DNA of 64,000 nt from Streptosporangium brasiliense (GTDB lineage Bacteria; Actinomycetota; Actinomycetes; Streptosporangiales; Streptosporangiaceae). A program made the translations under genes and the position numbers. The notes below the pieces were generated by a model. That model did no database searches. It was not told the DNA's origin and saw only the letters and a program-made list of their open reading frames with translations. The stretch covers positions 1,426,001-1,490,000 of the forward strand of contig NZ_JAUSRB010000002.1 in the NCBI RefSeq assembly GCF_030811595.1, in the 5' to 3' direction. Positions 8,056 through 16,877 of the stretch are shown in pieces. Each line of letters starts with the position of its first letter. Positions within the stretch are counted from its first letter, which is position 1.

Positions 8056-9231
8056 TTGGACACCGTGCCCGATCTGCCGTTCATCGCCCTGTTACGCCGC
8101 CGGATACGGACCCTTCCTCCCCAGTGGGTGGACGTGGCGCTCACCGCCCTGGTGATGGTGGTGCAGCTGTGGCCGTTCGTGGGCCGCGACAACCCCCACG
8201 ACGTCCCCTGGCACTGGTGGGGATACGTGGTCGTGGTCGTGGCCGTGACGCCGCTGGCCTGGCGGCGCCGGATGCCGGTGCCCGTGCTGATCTTCACCCT
8301 CCTGGCGACCTCCCTGTACGACCTCGCCGAGAACCTGCCGTCACAGCCGATCTGGTACGGCGGGCTGGTCGCGATGTACACCGTCGCCATGCGGTCCTCC
8401 CGCTGGGCCCGCCTGTCCATGATCGTCCTGGCGACCTGCGGCGGGATGCTGCTGGTCGGCTCGTCCGACACCGCGCTGCGCGGCATCGTGCTGTTCGTCG
8501 CCGCGTACGCGATCGGCAGGGCCGCCGCCGTCTCCCGCGCCTACGCGGCGGCCCTGGAGGAGCGGGCCGCCCGCCTGGAGCACGAGCGCCAGGTCGAGGC
8601 GGAGCGGGCCGCCGAACGGGAACGGGCCAGGATCGCGCACGACATGCACGACATCCTGGCCCACGCGGTGAGCCTCATGGTGGTCCAGGCCGAGGCGGGG
8701 CCCGTGGTGGTCAGGAGCGATCCGGCCAGGGCCGAGGCGGCCTTCGACGCGATCGCCGCCGCCGGGCGCGACGCGATGCTCCAGCTCCGGCGGATGCTGG
8801 GCGTGCTCAAGGAGGGAGAGGGGCCCCGCGCGCCGCAGCCCACCATCGGTGACCTGCCCACGCTGGCGGGCCAGGTCACGGGCACCGGGCTCGACGTGGC
8901 CTACAGCACCTCGGGCGAGCCCCGGCCGCTCCCTCCCGACGTCGAGGTCGCCGCCTACCGGATCACCCAGGAAGCGCTCACCAACATCGTCAAACACGCC
9001 GGCGCCTCCCGCGCCGACATCCGGCTCCGCTGGGACGACGACGCTCTGACGATCGACGTCACCGACGACGGCCCCGGCTCGGGCCGTTCCCTCCCCTCGG
9101 GCGGCAACGGCCTGATCGGCATCCAGGAGCGCGCCACCGCCTGTGGCGGCACCGCGACCGCGGGCCGCCGCGCCGACGGACCGGGCTTCCAGGTGTCGGT
9201 ACGGCTGCCGCTGCCCGCCACGGCCGCCTGA
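8056..9231 (+). CDS. Sensor histidine kinase (NarL-partner type), orphan
   Basis: 391 residues: four or five N-terminal membrane helices (to about residue 150), a coiled charged linker, then a HisKA_3 dimerisation domain with the phospho-acceptor His in IAHDMHDILAHAVSLMVVQA, and a HATPase domain (EALTNIVKHAG, DDGPGSG, GLIGIQERA). TTG 8056 is preferred because GGAGGAAG lies seven bases upstream; GTG 7912, overlapping the previous stop, is in frame and possible. No response regulator is adjacent on either side, so its partner is elsewhere. Confidence 0.85.
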   Translation: MDTVPDLPFIALLRRRIRTLPPQWVDVALTALVMVVQLWPFVGRDNPHDVPWHWWGYVVVVVAVTPLAWRRRMPVPVLIFTLLATSLYDLAENLPSQPIWYGGLVAMYTVAMRSSRWARLSMIVLATCGGMLLVGSSDTALRGIVLFVAAYAIGRAAAVSRAYAAALEERAARLEHERQVEAERAAERERARIAHDMHDILAHAVSLMVVQAEAGPVVVRSDPARAEAAFDAIAAAGRDAMLQLRRMLGVLKEGEGPRAPQPTIGDLPTLAGQVTGTGLDVAYSTSGEPRPLPPDVEVAAYRITQEALTNIVKHAGASRADIRLRWDDDALTIDVTDDGPGSGRSLPSGGNGLIGIQERATACGGTATAGRRADGPGFQVSVRLPLPATAA

Positions 9232-9293
9232 CCGCCTCCGGCACGGGCCACCCGGGTCCGGACCGGCTCAGCCTCCGGCGCGGGCCGTCCGGA

Positions 9294-10022
9294 TCAGCTC
9301 AGCTCGCGGGCACGGGCACGTTGGCGGTGCGCCTTCTGGCGGCATGCCGTACCGCAGAACCGGGCGGGCCGGCCCGTGCGGGCGGAGTGGATGGGAGCGC
9401 CGCACGTCTCGCACCGCCCCCCGCTCGCCCTGGCCCGGCTCCCGTCGCGGACCGCGGCCGCCGTCTGGGTTCCGTCGCGGACCGCGGCCGCCGTCCGGGT
9501 TCCGTCGCGGACCGCGGCCGCCGTCCGGGTTCCGTCGCGTCCGCCGGCCCGGGTTACGTTACGGTCGGCCGCCGGTCTCCTGGGTTCCGTCACGGCCGGC
9601 GTGACGTCGGCACGGGCGTCGTAGTCGGCGCGGGCGGAGGCGATCTCGCTCTGGTGCTTCTCCGTCCACATGACGAGCGACTGGATGGTGTCGTGCAGGG
9701 TCACGCCCAGCGGCGTGAGCTCGTAGTCCACCCGGGGAGGCACGACGGGATGGACGGTGCGGCGCACCAGGCCATCGCGTTCGAGCTGGCGCAGGGTCAC
9801 GGTGAGCATGCGCTGGCTGATGCCGTCGATCTTACGGCTCAGCTCGGTGAAGCGCAGGACGCGCCGGTCCAGCAGGGCGATCACCAGCAGCGACCATTTG
9901 TCCGCCACCCGGTCGAGGATCTGGCGGACCTCGCAGTCCTCCCTGGTGTCCCACTGGCGGGCGTCGTAGTCGTCCTCGACGGCGGAGCAGTGCGCCGGCG
10001 ACTTCGGAGTGCTTTCTTCCAT
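9294..10022 (-). CDS. HxlR-family regulator with C-terminal zinc finger
   Basis: 242 residues. The N-terminal ~120 residues are a standard HxlR winged helix (DCEVRQILDRVADKWSLLVI, FTELSRKIDGISQRMLTVTL, RTVHPVVPPRVDYELTPLG). This is followed by three copies of the ten-residue repeat RDGTRTAAAV and a C-terminal zinc-finger-like module, CETCGAPI...RPARFCGTACRQKAHRQR, with four Cys and a basic tail. HxlR proteins are normally ~110-150 residues, so half of this protein is an addition. It is divergent from the ornithine-cyclodeaminase homologue and may control it. Confidence 0.85.
   Translation of the reverse strand: MEESTPKSPAHCSAVEDDYDARQWDTREDCEVRQILDRVADKWSLLVIALLDRRVLRFTELSRKIDGISQRMLTVTLRQLERDGLVRRTVHPVVPPRVDYELTPLGVTLHDTIQSLVMWTEKHQSEIASARADYDARADVTPAVTEPRRPAADRNVTRAGGRDGTRTAAAVRDGTRTAAAVRDGTQTAAAVRDGSRARASGGRCETCGAPIHSARTGRPARFCGTACRQKAHRQRARARELS
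9442..9540. repeat. In-frame 30-bp tandem repeat inside the HxlR-type gene
   Basis: Three full 30-bp units (9442-9471, 9472-9501, 9502-9531) and the start of a fourth, differing by one base or so. They encode the ten-residue repeat between the winged-helix domain and the zinc finger, so copy-number change would alter linker length without shifting frame. Confidence 0.9.
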
Positions 10023-10155
10023 CGCCGTCCATGGTGTCGCATGGCGCCTTCACTTACAAGAAGGAACCGAGGAACCGACCCGGCTCCGGCCGCCGTGCTC
10101 GGCCCGTTCCCCACCGGAGGGGATCAGCCGGCGGCGTGGATGACATGATCGTCCT

Positions 10156-11112
10156 GTGACGTTGCTTCTGTCCCGGTCCGATCTGGAACGCCTGCTGGAT
10201 GTGGAGGACTGCCTCAGCGCCCTGGAGCAGGGGTTCGTCGCCGGGGCCCCGGCCGTCGGGCCTCAGCGGATCCGCACAGACCTCCCCGGGCCGGGCACGG
10301 CCACCGCCCTCATCCCGGGACTGGTCGAGGGCATCCCCGCGTACACGGTCAAGGTCAACGCCAAGTTCCCGGACGCGCGGCCCGCACTGCGCGGTGTCGT
10401 CTGCCTGCACGATCTCGGGAGCGGCAAGCTGCTGGCACTGATGGACTCGGCGACGGTGACGGCGTGGCGGACGGGTCTCGCGGCGGCGCTCGGCACGCAC
10501 GCGCTCGCCCGCCCCGATGCCGCCACCGTCGCGGTCGTCGGCGCCGGCGCCCAGGCCGACCTCGTCGTCCGGGGCCTGGCGGCGCTGCGGCCGCTCGACC
10601 GCCTGGTGGTCGCCGATCTCGACGCCCGGCGGGCCGCCGACTTCGCCGGGCGCCATGCCGCCGCCTTCCGGAGCGCGGGCTGCGAGGTCGTCCCCGACGC
10701 GGCCACGGCGGCGGGGAGCGCGGAGATCTCCGTGCTCGCCACCTGGTCACGTGAGCCCCTCCTCGGGGCCTCGGACGTGGGGCCGGGCACCCATGTCACC
10801 TCCCTGGGCGCCGACGAACCCGGCAAGTCCGAGCTCGCCGCGTCCCTGCTACGGGCCGGCCGCGTCATCGTCGACGACGTGTCCCTGGCGGTCGCGATGG
10901 GCGCGCTGGGCAACGCGGGGCTCACCGCGGCCGACGCGGCGGGCACGCTGGCGCAGGTGCTGCGGGGTGAGGTGCCCGGCCGTCGCGGCGGCGACGAGGT
11001 CACCGTCTACGCGCCGGTCGGGCTGCCCTGGCAGGATCTGGCGCTCGCCTGGGTCGCCTACCGCCGCGCCCTGGACGGCGGCGCGGGCCTGGCGTTCGAC
11101 TTTCTCGGCTGA
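10156..11112 (+). CDS. Ornithine cyclodeaminase / mu-crystallin family protein
   Basis: 318 residues with the family's NAD(P)-binding Rossmann motif VAVVGAGAQADLVVRGLAAL (about residues 123-142) and the N-terminal substrate-domain region VKVNAKFPD...GVVCLHDLGSGKLLALMD. Members include ornithine cyclodeaminase, lysine cyclodeaminase, alanine dehydrogenase and ketimine reductases; the sequence alone does not fix which. GTG 10156 opens the frame. It stands alone and is divergent from the HxlR-type regulator. Confidence 0.85.
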   Translation: MTLLLSRSDLERLLDVEDCLSALEQGFVAGAPAVGPQRIRTDLPGPGTATALIPGLVEGIPAYTVKVNAKFPDARPALRGVVCLHDLGSGKLLALMDSATVTAWRTGLAAALGTHALARPDAATVAVVGAGAQADLVVRGLAALRPLDRLVVADLDARRAADFAGRHAAAFRSAGCEVVPDAATAAGSAEISVLATWSREPLLGASDVGPGTHVTSLGADEPGKSELAASLLRAGRVIVDDVSLAVAMGALGNAGLTAADAAGTLAQVLRGEVPGRRGGDEVTVYAPVGLPWQDLALAWVAYRRALDGGAGLAFDFLG

Positions 11113-11229
11113 CCTCCCGCCCGGCCTGCCCGCACCGCCCGTACGGCGGGCCCGCGCCGGTGCGAGCCGCGCGGATCGAGCACACGTGAAGATGCCAGGG
11201 CCATACCCCGCCGACGTACGCTGCTGCGC

Positions 11230-12603
11230 ATGGCACAGGCCGACAGCGCGATCGTCATCGGCGCCAGCATCGGCGGACTGCTGGTCGCCCGCGCACTCAG
11301 CGAAACGTACGCCAAGGTCACCGTCGTGGACCGCGACCTGCTGCCCGAGGACCCGGTCGGGCGGCGTGGCGTCCCGCAGGACCGGCAGTTGCACGTCCTG
11401 CTGGCGCGGGGCAGGGAGCTGTTCGAAGGGCTCTTCCCCGGCCTGTCGGACGAGCTGGCCTCGCTGGGGGCGCCGCTGATCGACCTCCAGCACCAGGTCC
11501 ACTGGTACAACGACGGATACCGGATGCGCCGGGCGCCCTCCCCACTGATGGCCTTCGGTGTCAGCAGGCCGCTCCTGGAGCACGTGGTGCGGGCCCGCGT
11601 CGCGGCGCTGCCCGGGGTGAGCGTCCTTCCCGCGTGCGAGGTGCTGGGAGTCACCGCGACCCCCGACTCCCGGCGGGTCACCGGCGTGCGGGTGCTGCCG
11701 CGCACCAGCGGCGCGGTGGAGTCGGCCATCGGCGCCGACCTGGTCGTCGACGCGGGCGGCCGGGCCTCCCGCACCCCGGTCTGGCTGGAACGGCTGGGCT
11801 ACGAGCGCGCCCCCGAGGAGCACGTGCGCGTCGGCGTCACCTACGTGACCCGCAGCTACCGGCGGGAGCCGCACCATCTCGACGGACTGCTGGGGGCGCT
11901 CACCAACGCCGTCCCCGGGCTGCCGCGCGCGGGGATCGTGGCCGCCCAGGAGGACGGCCGGATCAGCGTCGCCCTGTCCGGCATGCTGGGCGAGGAGCCG
12001 CCCACCGGCGACGAGGACATGGCGGAGTACGCCGGCACGCTCGCCGCACCGCAGATCGCCGAGATCCTCCGGTCGGCGGTGCCGCTGGACGCGCCGGTGA
12101 AGATGCGCTTCCCCGCGAGCCTGCGGCGGCGCTACGAGCGGCTGCGGCGCTTCCCCGAGGGCTATCTCGTGGTGGCCGACGCCCTGTGCAGCTTCAACCC
12201 CATCTACGGGCAGGGCATGACGGTCGCGGCGCTGGAGGCGCTGCTGCTGCGCCGCCTGATCGCGCAGGGGACCGACGGGCTGGCGCGGCGGTTCTTCCGC
12301 GGCGCGGCCAAGCTGATCGACACCCCCTGGTCGATCTCGGTGGGGACCGACCTGCGCTTCCCGGAGGTGGAGGGACGGCGGACGGTGGCCGTCCGCCTCA
12401 CCAACGCCTACGTCAACCGGCTGCACGCCGCGGCGACCACCGACCCCGTGCTCGGCGCCGCCTTCCTCCGCGTCCTCAACCTGATCGACCCGCCCGCCAG
12501 GCTCCTGTCCCCCGCCATCGTGCTCCGTGTCCTGCGCGGATCGCTGGGCCGTCCGGCGCCGGCCAGGGCGGACGCGACGCCGGTGGCCGACGTCCGGGCC
12601 TGA
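11230..12603 (+). CDS. FAD-dependent monooxygenase/reductase-like protein
   Basis: 457 residues. The N-terminus has the FAD dinucleotide fold in variant form (AIVIGASIGGLLVARALSET, then VVDRD), a middle DG-type motif (LVVDAGGRAS) and the C-terminal FAD contact NPIYGQGMTVAALEALLLRR. These define the p-hydroxybenzoate hydroxylase / geranylgeranyl reductase superfamily. Related actinobacterial proteins are annotated as FAD-binding monooxygenases, often in secondary metabolism; no substrate can be assigned. It forms a single transcription unit, convergent with the multicopper oxidase. Confidence 0.8.
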   Translation: MAQADSAIVIGASIGGLLVARALSETYAKVTVVDRDLLPEDPVGRRGVPQDRQLHVLLARGRELFEGLFPGLSDELASLGAPLIDLQHQVHWYNDGYRMRRAPSPLMAFGVSRPLLEHVVRARVAALPGVSVLPACEVLGVTATPDSRRVTGVRVLPRTSGAVESAIGADLVVDAGGRASRTPVWLERLGYERAPEEHVRVGVTYVTRSYRREPHHLDGLLGALTNAVPGLPRAGIVAAQEDGRISVALSGMLGEEPPTGDEDMAEYAGTLAAPQIAEILRSAVPLDAPVKMRFPASLRRRYERLRRFPEGYLVVADALCSFNPIYGQGMTVAALEALLLRRLIAQGTDGLARRFFRGAAKLIDTPWSISVGTDLRFPEVEGRRTVAVRLTNAYVNRLHAAATTDPVLGAAFLRVLNLIDPPARLLSPAIVLRVLRGSLGRPAPARADATPVADVRA

Positions 12604-12743
12604 CCCCGGTCTCCGGATCTCACATCGCCACAATTCCTGAGAAGTCGTGACATATCCCCCAGGGAGGTCCGTGGCAGGGCGGGGGGCGGCTCGGCCGGAC
12701 CCTGTCCGGTGGAACCGCCGTCCGGGGAAGCCGCCGCGGCCGG

Positions 12744-14270
12744 TCAGACCACCTCGAAGTCGGCCATCATCGCCATGTCCTCGTGTTCGAGGTTGTGGCA
12801 GTGCAGCATGTAGCGCCCCCGGTATCCCTCGAAGCGGACCAGGACGTCGACGACCTCGTAGGGCCGGACGTCGACGGTGTCCTTCCAGCCCGCGTCCGTC
12901 GGGGCGGGCGGCCTGCCGCCGCGTGACAGCACCTGGAAACGGGCCAGGTGCACGTGTACGGGGTGGTGGAAATCGCTGGTGAACCGCCAGACCTCGGTGG
13001 TGTTCAGCCGTGGCCTGGCCAGCGGGCTGCCCGGCCGGAACGGCCGCCCGTTGATCGTCCAGGCCGCTCCGCCGCCCTGTCCGGTCCTGCGGAAGTCGAA
13101 GGTCCGCGTGGCCACGGCTCCGGACCGGTCAGGGGGCTCGATCCGGGACAGCCGCCTGGGGACCGTGCTGTCGTCCTTCGCCTTCCGGGCGACGCGGAAG
13201 CGCATCACGTTCCGCGTCTGCCCGGTGCCCAGCGTGTTGACCAGCGTCACCTCGGCGCCGACGGGGTGGCCGGAGAAGTCCACGACCACGTCGAACCGTT
13301 CCGCCGGGGCGATAGTGATCGCGTCATGGGTCACCGGGGCGGCCAGCAGCCCAAGGTCGCTGCCGACCTGGACGAACCTGCCGCCGGGCGTCAGTTCGAG
13401 GCGGTAGCGGCGGGCGTTGGAGGCGTTGAGCAGCCGCAGCCGGTAGCGGGCGGCGTCCACCTCCAGAACCGGCCAGGGGGCGCCGTTGACCAGGATCACG
13501 TCGCCCTCCACGCCTTCCATGAAGTCGTCCTCCACCCCCGCCTTGACCAGCAGGCTCGGGTCCACCTCCGGATAGCGGAACGCGCCGTCCTCCTCGAAGG
13601 ACCGGTCACAGATCATCAGCGGCAGGTCCCGCGCGCCCTTCGGCAGCGGCAGCGCGTCGTCCTCGTCGTCGCGGACCAGCAGGAAGCCGGCCAGGCCCCG
13701 CCAGACCTGCGGAGCGGTGAAGTCCATCCGGTGGTCGTGGTACCAGAGCGTGGCCGCCCGCTGGTCCAGCGGGTAGAGGTAGTCCCTGGCCCCGGAGTGG
13801 AAGGTCCACAGCGACGGGTCGTGAGCGGCGTGCGCGCCGGGCGGCGGCCGGAACCCCCTGCCCTCGGCCACCACCAGGTCGGTGGGGTAGCCGTCGGAGC
13901 CGGGCGGGGTGACCCCGCCGTGCAGATGCGTGGAGGTGGGCACGGGCAGCTCGTTGCGGACCCGGATGACGGTGGGTTCGGCGCGGCGCAGGTCGAAGGT
14001 GGGACCGGGGAAGGTGCCGTCGTAGCCCCAGACCTCCGTCGTCGTGCCCGGGATGATCTCCACCCGGGCCGCCCGCTGGACCACCTCGTAGTGGCCCGGC
14101 CGTACGGGAACGGCGGTCCTGGGGACCGGGAGCGGCACGGTGAACGGCGTGGGCGGCGCCAGCGCGCTGGTCAGCGTCTGGCCGGCGGTCTCGGCGGTCG
14201 ACGTCCCGCAGCCGGCGACGGCGAGCCCGGTGCCGCCGAGCAGGCCGAGGAAGCCCCGTCGGGAGATCAC
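12744..14270 (-). CDS. Secreted multicopper oxidase
   Basis: 508 residues. The start GTG 14270 gives a twin-arginine signal with lipobox-like end, ISRRGFLGLLGGTGLAVAGC, so export in folded form and possible lipid attachment are predicted. The copper ligands are all visible: HLHGG, WYHDHRMD, HPVHVHL and HCHNLEHEDMAMM. It resembles bilirubin-oxidase/CotA-type enzymes that oxidise phenols or metals and reduce O2 to water. The start overlaps the stop of the upstream membrane-protein gene as GTGA. Confidence 0.92.
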   Translation of the reverse strand: MISRRGFLGLLGGTGLAVAGCGTSTAETAGQTLTSALAPPTPFTVPLPVPRTAVPVRPGHYEVVQRAARVEIIPGTTTEVWGYDGTFPGPTFDLRRAEPTVIRVRNELPVPTSTHLHGGVTPPGSDGYPTDLVVAEGRGFRPPPGAHAAHDPSLWTFHSGARDYLYPLDQRAATLWYHDHRMDFTAPQVWRGLAGFLLVRDDEDDALPLPKGARDLPLMICDRSFEEDGAFRYPEVDPSLLVKAGVEDDFMEGVEGDVILVNGAPWPVLEVDAARYRLRLLNASNARRYRLELTPGGRFVQVGSDLGLLAAPVTHDAITIAPAERFDVVVDFSGHPVGAEVTLVNTLGTGQTRNVMRFRVARKAKDDSTVPRRLSRIEPPDRSGAVATRTFDFRRTGQGGGAAWTINGRPFRPGSPLARPRLNTTEVWRFTSDFHHPVHVHLARFQVLSRGGRPPAPTDAGWKDTVDVRPYEVVDVLVRFEGYRGRYMLHCHNLEHEDMAMMADFEVV

Positions 14271-14674
14271 GCCGCCCCCCGCCAGGTCCAGGCGGTCATC
14301 ACCGCGGATGCGCCGAAGACGGCCATGCCGAGCGGGAAGTGCGCGGCGATGACACGCTCCTGTCCCAGCATGATCTGCAGCGTCTCGGCGGCCACGAGCG
14401 CCGCGCTCGCCCCGGCCGGCCACAGCGGGCCCCTTCCCGGCCGCCACAGCAGGATCGCGGACACGAGCTGCAGGTAGAGCATGGCGTGGGTGAACCCGCC
14501 GTTGCCGCGGTGCCAGGTGAGCATGTCCACGTCGCCGGTGACGAACAGTCCGGCCAGGGCCGCCTGTCCGAGCACGCCGAGAAGGTGCAGGGTGGCGCCG
14601 GCGCGTAACGACCAGACGGTCCAGCCGGGGGCGCGGGTGCGACGGGCGGTGGATGAGACGCTCATGAACGCCAT
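14267..14674 (-). CDS. Small membrane protein coupled to the multicopper oxidase
   Basis: 135 residues with four predicted membrane helices (one in LHLLGVLGQAALAGLFVTGD, two in the middle, one near LGMAVFGASAVMTAWTW). A conserved-looking HRGNGGFTHAMLYLQL loop and His residues in the membrane region (AAHFPLG) could bind haem or copper, but this is inference. Its stop overlaps the oxidase start by four bases, which suggests joint function. ATG 14674 or 14665 could be the start; neither has a strong ribosome site. Confidence 0.7.
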   Translation of the reverse strand: MAFMSVSSTARRTRAPGWTVWSLRAGATLHLLGVLGQAALAGLFVTGDVDMLTWHRGNGGFTHAMLYLQLVSAILLWRPGRGPLWPAGASAALVAAETLQIMLGQERVIAAHFPLGMAVFGASAVMTAWTWRGAA

Positions 14675-14696
14675 GCTGGCGTGCCCTGTCCGGGAG

Positions 14697-14762
14697 ATCG
14701 TCCCCCGTGGGCGGTGCTCCGCCGTACGTCCCGGGATGTACGGCGCGCCAGCGGGGGACGAT
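14697..14762. promoter_or_regulatory. Nested palindromes between oxidase operon and kinase operon
   Basis: An outer inverted repeat (ATCGTCCCCCG at 14697-14707 and CGGGGGACGAT at 14752-14762, perfect 11-bp arms) encloses a second near-perfect palindrome at 14721-14744, centred on CCCGGG with GCCGTAC/GTACGGC arms and one mismatched base pair. They lie in the divergent promoter region of the oxidase/membrane operon and the two-component pair, so they are good candidates for operators controlling one or both. Confidence 0.6.
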
Positions 14763-14840
14763 TGTACGACCACGGATGTACGCACGACCTCATCCGCCCG
14801 CCCGTCGGCCCCGCCGGTCCGGTGTCCTACCGTTTCGGGG

Positions 14841-15968
14841 ATGAAGAGCCGGAAGTTCGACGCGCTGATCACAGTGGCCGTGCTGACGTTGGGCGTCGCG
14901 GGCACCTACGGCAGGCTGTCCTCCTCGGGCATGCCCGAGCGCCCCCTGGACGCGCTCGGCCTGTCGTTGCTCGTGCTGCCGGCGCTCTCCCTCGCCTTCC
15001 GGCGTACCGCGCCGGTGTGGACCGGGGTGGTCGCGGTGGGGTGCGGCATCGCCTACTACGGCATGCGATATCCGGGGATCTTCGCCGCCGCGCCCGCCCT
15101 GATCGCGATCTACACGGCGGCGACCCTTGGGCGGCGGCGCCTGGCGGTCGTGCTCGCCGCGGCGCTGGCCGTGGGTGTCGGCGTCCTCGTCGCGCTGGCC
15201 GACACCGACCCGGAGCCCGGCGGCCTCAGCCTGCTCAGCGGCTGGCTGGTGGCGGTGGTGGTGGTCGGCGAGATGGTCCGCAACCGCCGCGCCTACCTGC
15301 ACGAGGTGGAGCAGCGGGCGGTCGAGGCCGAGCGCACCCGGGACGAGGCGGCGCTGCGCCGGGCGGGCGAGGAGCGGCTGTGGATCGCCCAGGAACTGCA
15401 TGACACGCTCACCCACGCCATCTCGGTCATCAACATCCAGGCCGCGGCGGCGACGCATCTGCTGGACCGCAGGCCGGAGCAGGCACGTGAGGCACTGGCC
15501 GCGATCAGGGATTCCGGCCACGAGGCCATGCGGGAGCTCCGCGCCACACTGGGCGTGCTCCGGCAGGTGGACGCCGAGGACCCCGGGACGGGGCTGGCCC
15601 GACTGCCCCGGCTGGTGGCCAGGGCGGAGGCGGTGGGCCTGCCGGTGAAGGTCACCGTGGTGGGCGAGGCCGGCATGCTCGCACCGGACGTCGATCGGGC
15701 GGCCTACCGCATCGCGCAGGAGGCGTTCACCAACGTGCTGCGCCACGCCGGCCCCGCGTCGATCACGTTGACGACCGAGTACCGTCCTGGAACGATCGTG
15801 CTCCGGGTGGCGGACGACGGGCGGTCGGACGCGACGGCCGCGGGGCAGGGGATGGGGATCATCGGCATGCGGGAGCGCGCGCTGGCCGTGGGCGGGTCCT
15901 TGACGGCGGGACCGCGCCCGGAGGGCGGGTTCGAGGTCCGGGCCGAGCTGCCGCTGGTGAGCTCATGA
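14841..15968 (+). CDS. Sensor histidine kinase
   Basis: 375 residues: four to five membrane helices in the first ~145 residues, a coiled linker (EVEQRAVEAERTRDEAALRR), HisKA_3 with the acceptor His in IAQELHDTLTHAISVINIQA, and a HATPase domain (AYRIAQEAFTNVLRHAG, VADDG, GMGIIGMRERA). It is the DesK/NarX-like class that pairs with NarL regulators. ATG 14841 is the first start just before the first helix. Its stop overlaps the regulator start as ATGA. Confidence 0.9.
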   Translation: MKSRKFDALITVAVLTLGVAGTYGRLSSSGMPERPLDALGLSLLVLPALSLAFRRTAPVWTGVVAVGCGIAYYGMRYPGIFAAAPALIAIYTAATLGRRRLAVVLAAALAVGVGVLVALADTDPEPGGLSLLSGWLVAVVVVGEMVRNRRAYLHEVEQRAVEAERTRDEAALRRAGEERLWIAQELHDTLTHAISVINIQAAAATHLLDRRPEQAREALAAIRDSGHEAMRELRATLGVLRQVDAEDPGTGLARLPRLVARAEAVGLPVKVTVVGEAGMLAPDVDRAAYRIAQEAFTNVLRHAGPASITLTTEYRPGTIVLRVADDGRSDATAAGQGMGIIGMRERALAVGGSLTAGPRPEGGFEVRAELPLVSS

Positions 15969-16627
15969 TCCGAGTGCTGCTGGCCGACGACCAGCCGTTG
16001 ATCCGCGCGGGCTTCCGGGCCCTGCTCGACTACGAGGACGACATCGAGGTGATCGGCGAGGCCGGGAACGGCGGCGAGGCCGTCGAGCTCTGCCGGGCGC
16101 TGCGGCCGGACGTGGCGCTGCTGGACGTCAGGATGCCCCTGCTCGACGGGATCCAGGCCACCCGGATGATCGGCTCGGACCCCGAGCTGAACGCGGTGCG
16201 CGTGGTGATCCTGACCAACTACGCCCTTGACGAATACGTCTTCGCCGCGCTCCGGGCCGGGGCCGGCGGCTTCCTGGTCAAGGACATCGAGCCTGTCGAA
16301 CTGCTGCAGGCGGTGCGCGTGGCGGCCCGCGGCGACGCGCTGCTGTCGCCCTCGGTCACCCGGCGGCTGATCGAGGAATACGTCTCCGCCCCGCCCAGGC
16401 CGGTGGCCGGCCCCGGCCTGGAACGGCTGACCGGGCGGGAGCGCGAGGTGCTGGCCCTGGTGGCGGCCGGCATGTCCAACGAGGAGATCGCCGGGCAGCT
16501 GGTCATCAGCCACGCCACCGCCAAGACCCACGTCAGCCGTACGATGACCAAGCTCGGCGCCCGCGACCGGGCCCAGCTCGTCGTCTTCGCCTACGAGTCG
16601 GGGCTGGTCACTCCGGGAGGCCGCTGA
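15965..16627 (+). CDS. NarL/FixJ-family response regulator
   Basis: 220 residues. The receiver domain has the acidic pair in LLADDQ, the phospho-acceptor Asp in VALLDVRMP and the conserved Lys in FLVKDIEP. The C-terminal LuxR-type helix-turn-helix is LTGREREVLALVAAGMSNEE followed by ATAKTHVSRTMTKL. It is translationally coupled to the kinase before it. The natural target nearest at hand is the palindrome-rich promoter region at 14.7 kb, which serves the multicopper oxidase operon; that link is inference. Confidence 0.92.
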   Translation: MIRVLLADDQPLIRAGFRALLDYEDDIEVIGEAGNGGEAVELCRALRPDVALLDVRMPLLDGIQATRMIGSDPELNAVRVVILTNYALDEYVFAALRAGAGGFLVKDIEPVELLQAVRVAARGDALLSPSVTRRLIEEYVSAPPRPVAGPGLERLTGREREVLALVAAGMSNEEIAGQLVISHATAKTHVSRTMTKLGARDRAQLVVFAYESGLVTPGGR

Positions 16628-16877
16628 GCCCAGTCGCCCGGATCCCGCCGGAGCGGTCCCGCGTCCCCCGCGAGGCCGGGCCGTCGGGAAGGGCAATGTG
16701 GCCCGCGCCGCCAGGGCGGGGAAGACACCCCGCGGTTAAACTCGCGGAAACTCACGGAAAACCCGCGGAGGACGGCGACGTCTCCCGACGAACGGTCTCC
16801 GTCACCGCCGGGATTCCGACTCCGTCCCGCTGGCCGGCGGCCGCCTTGCCGGTGCGCGCTGACCGTCCGGGGGAGCC

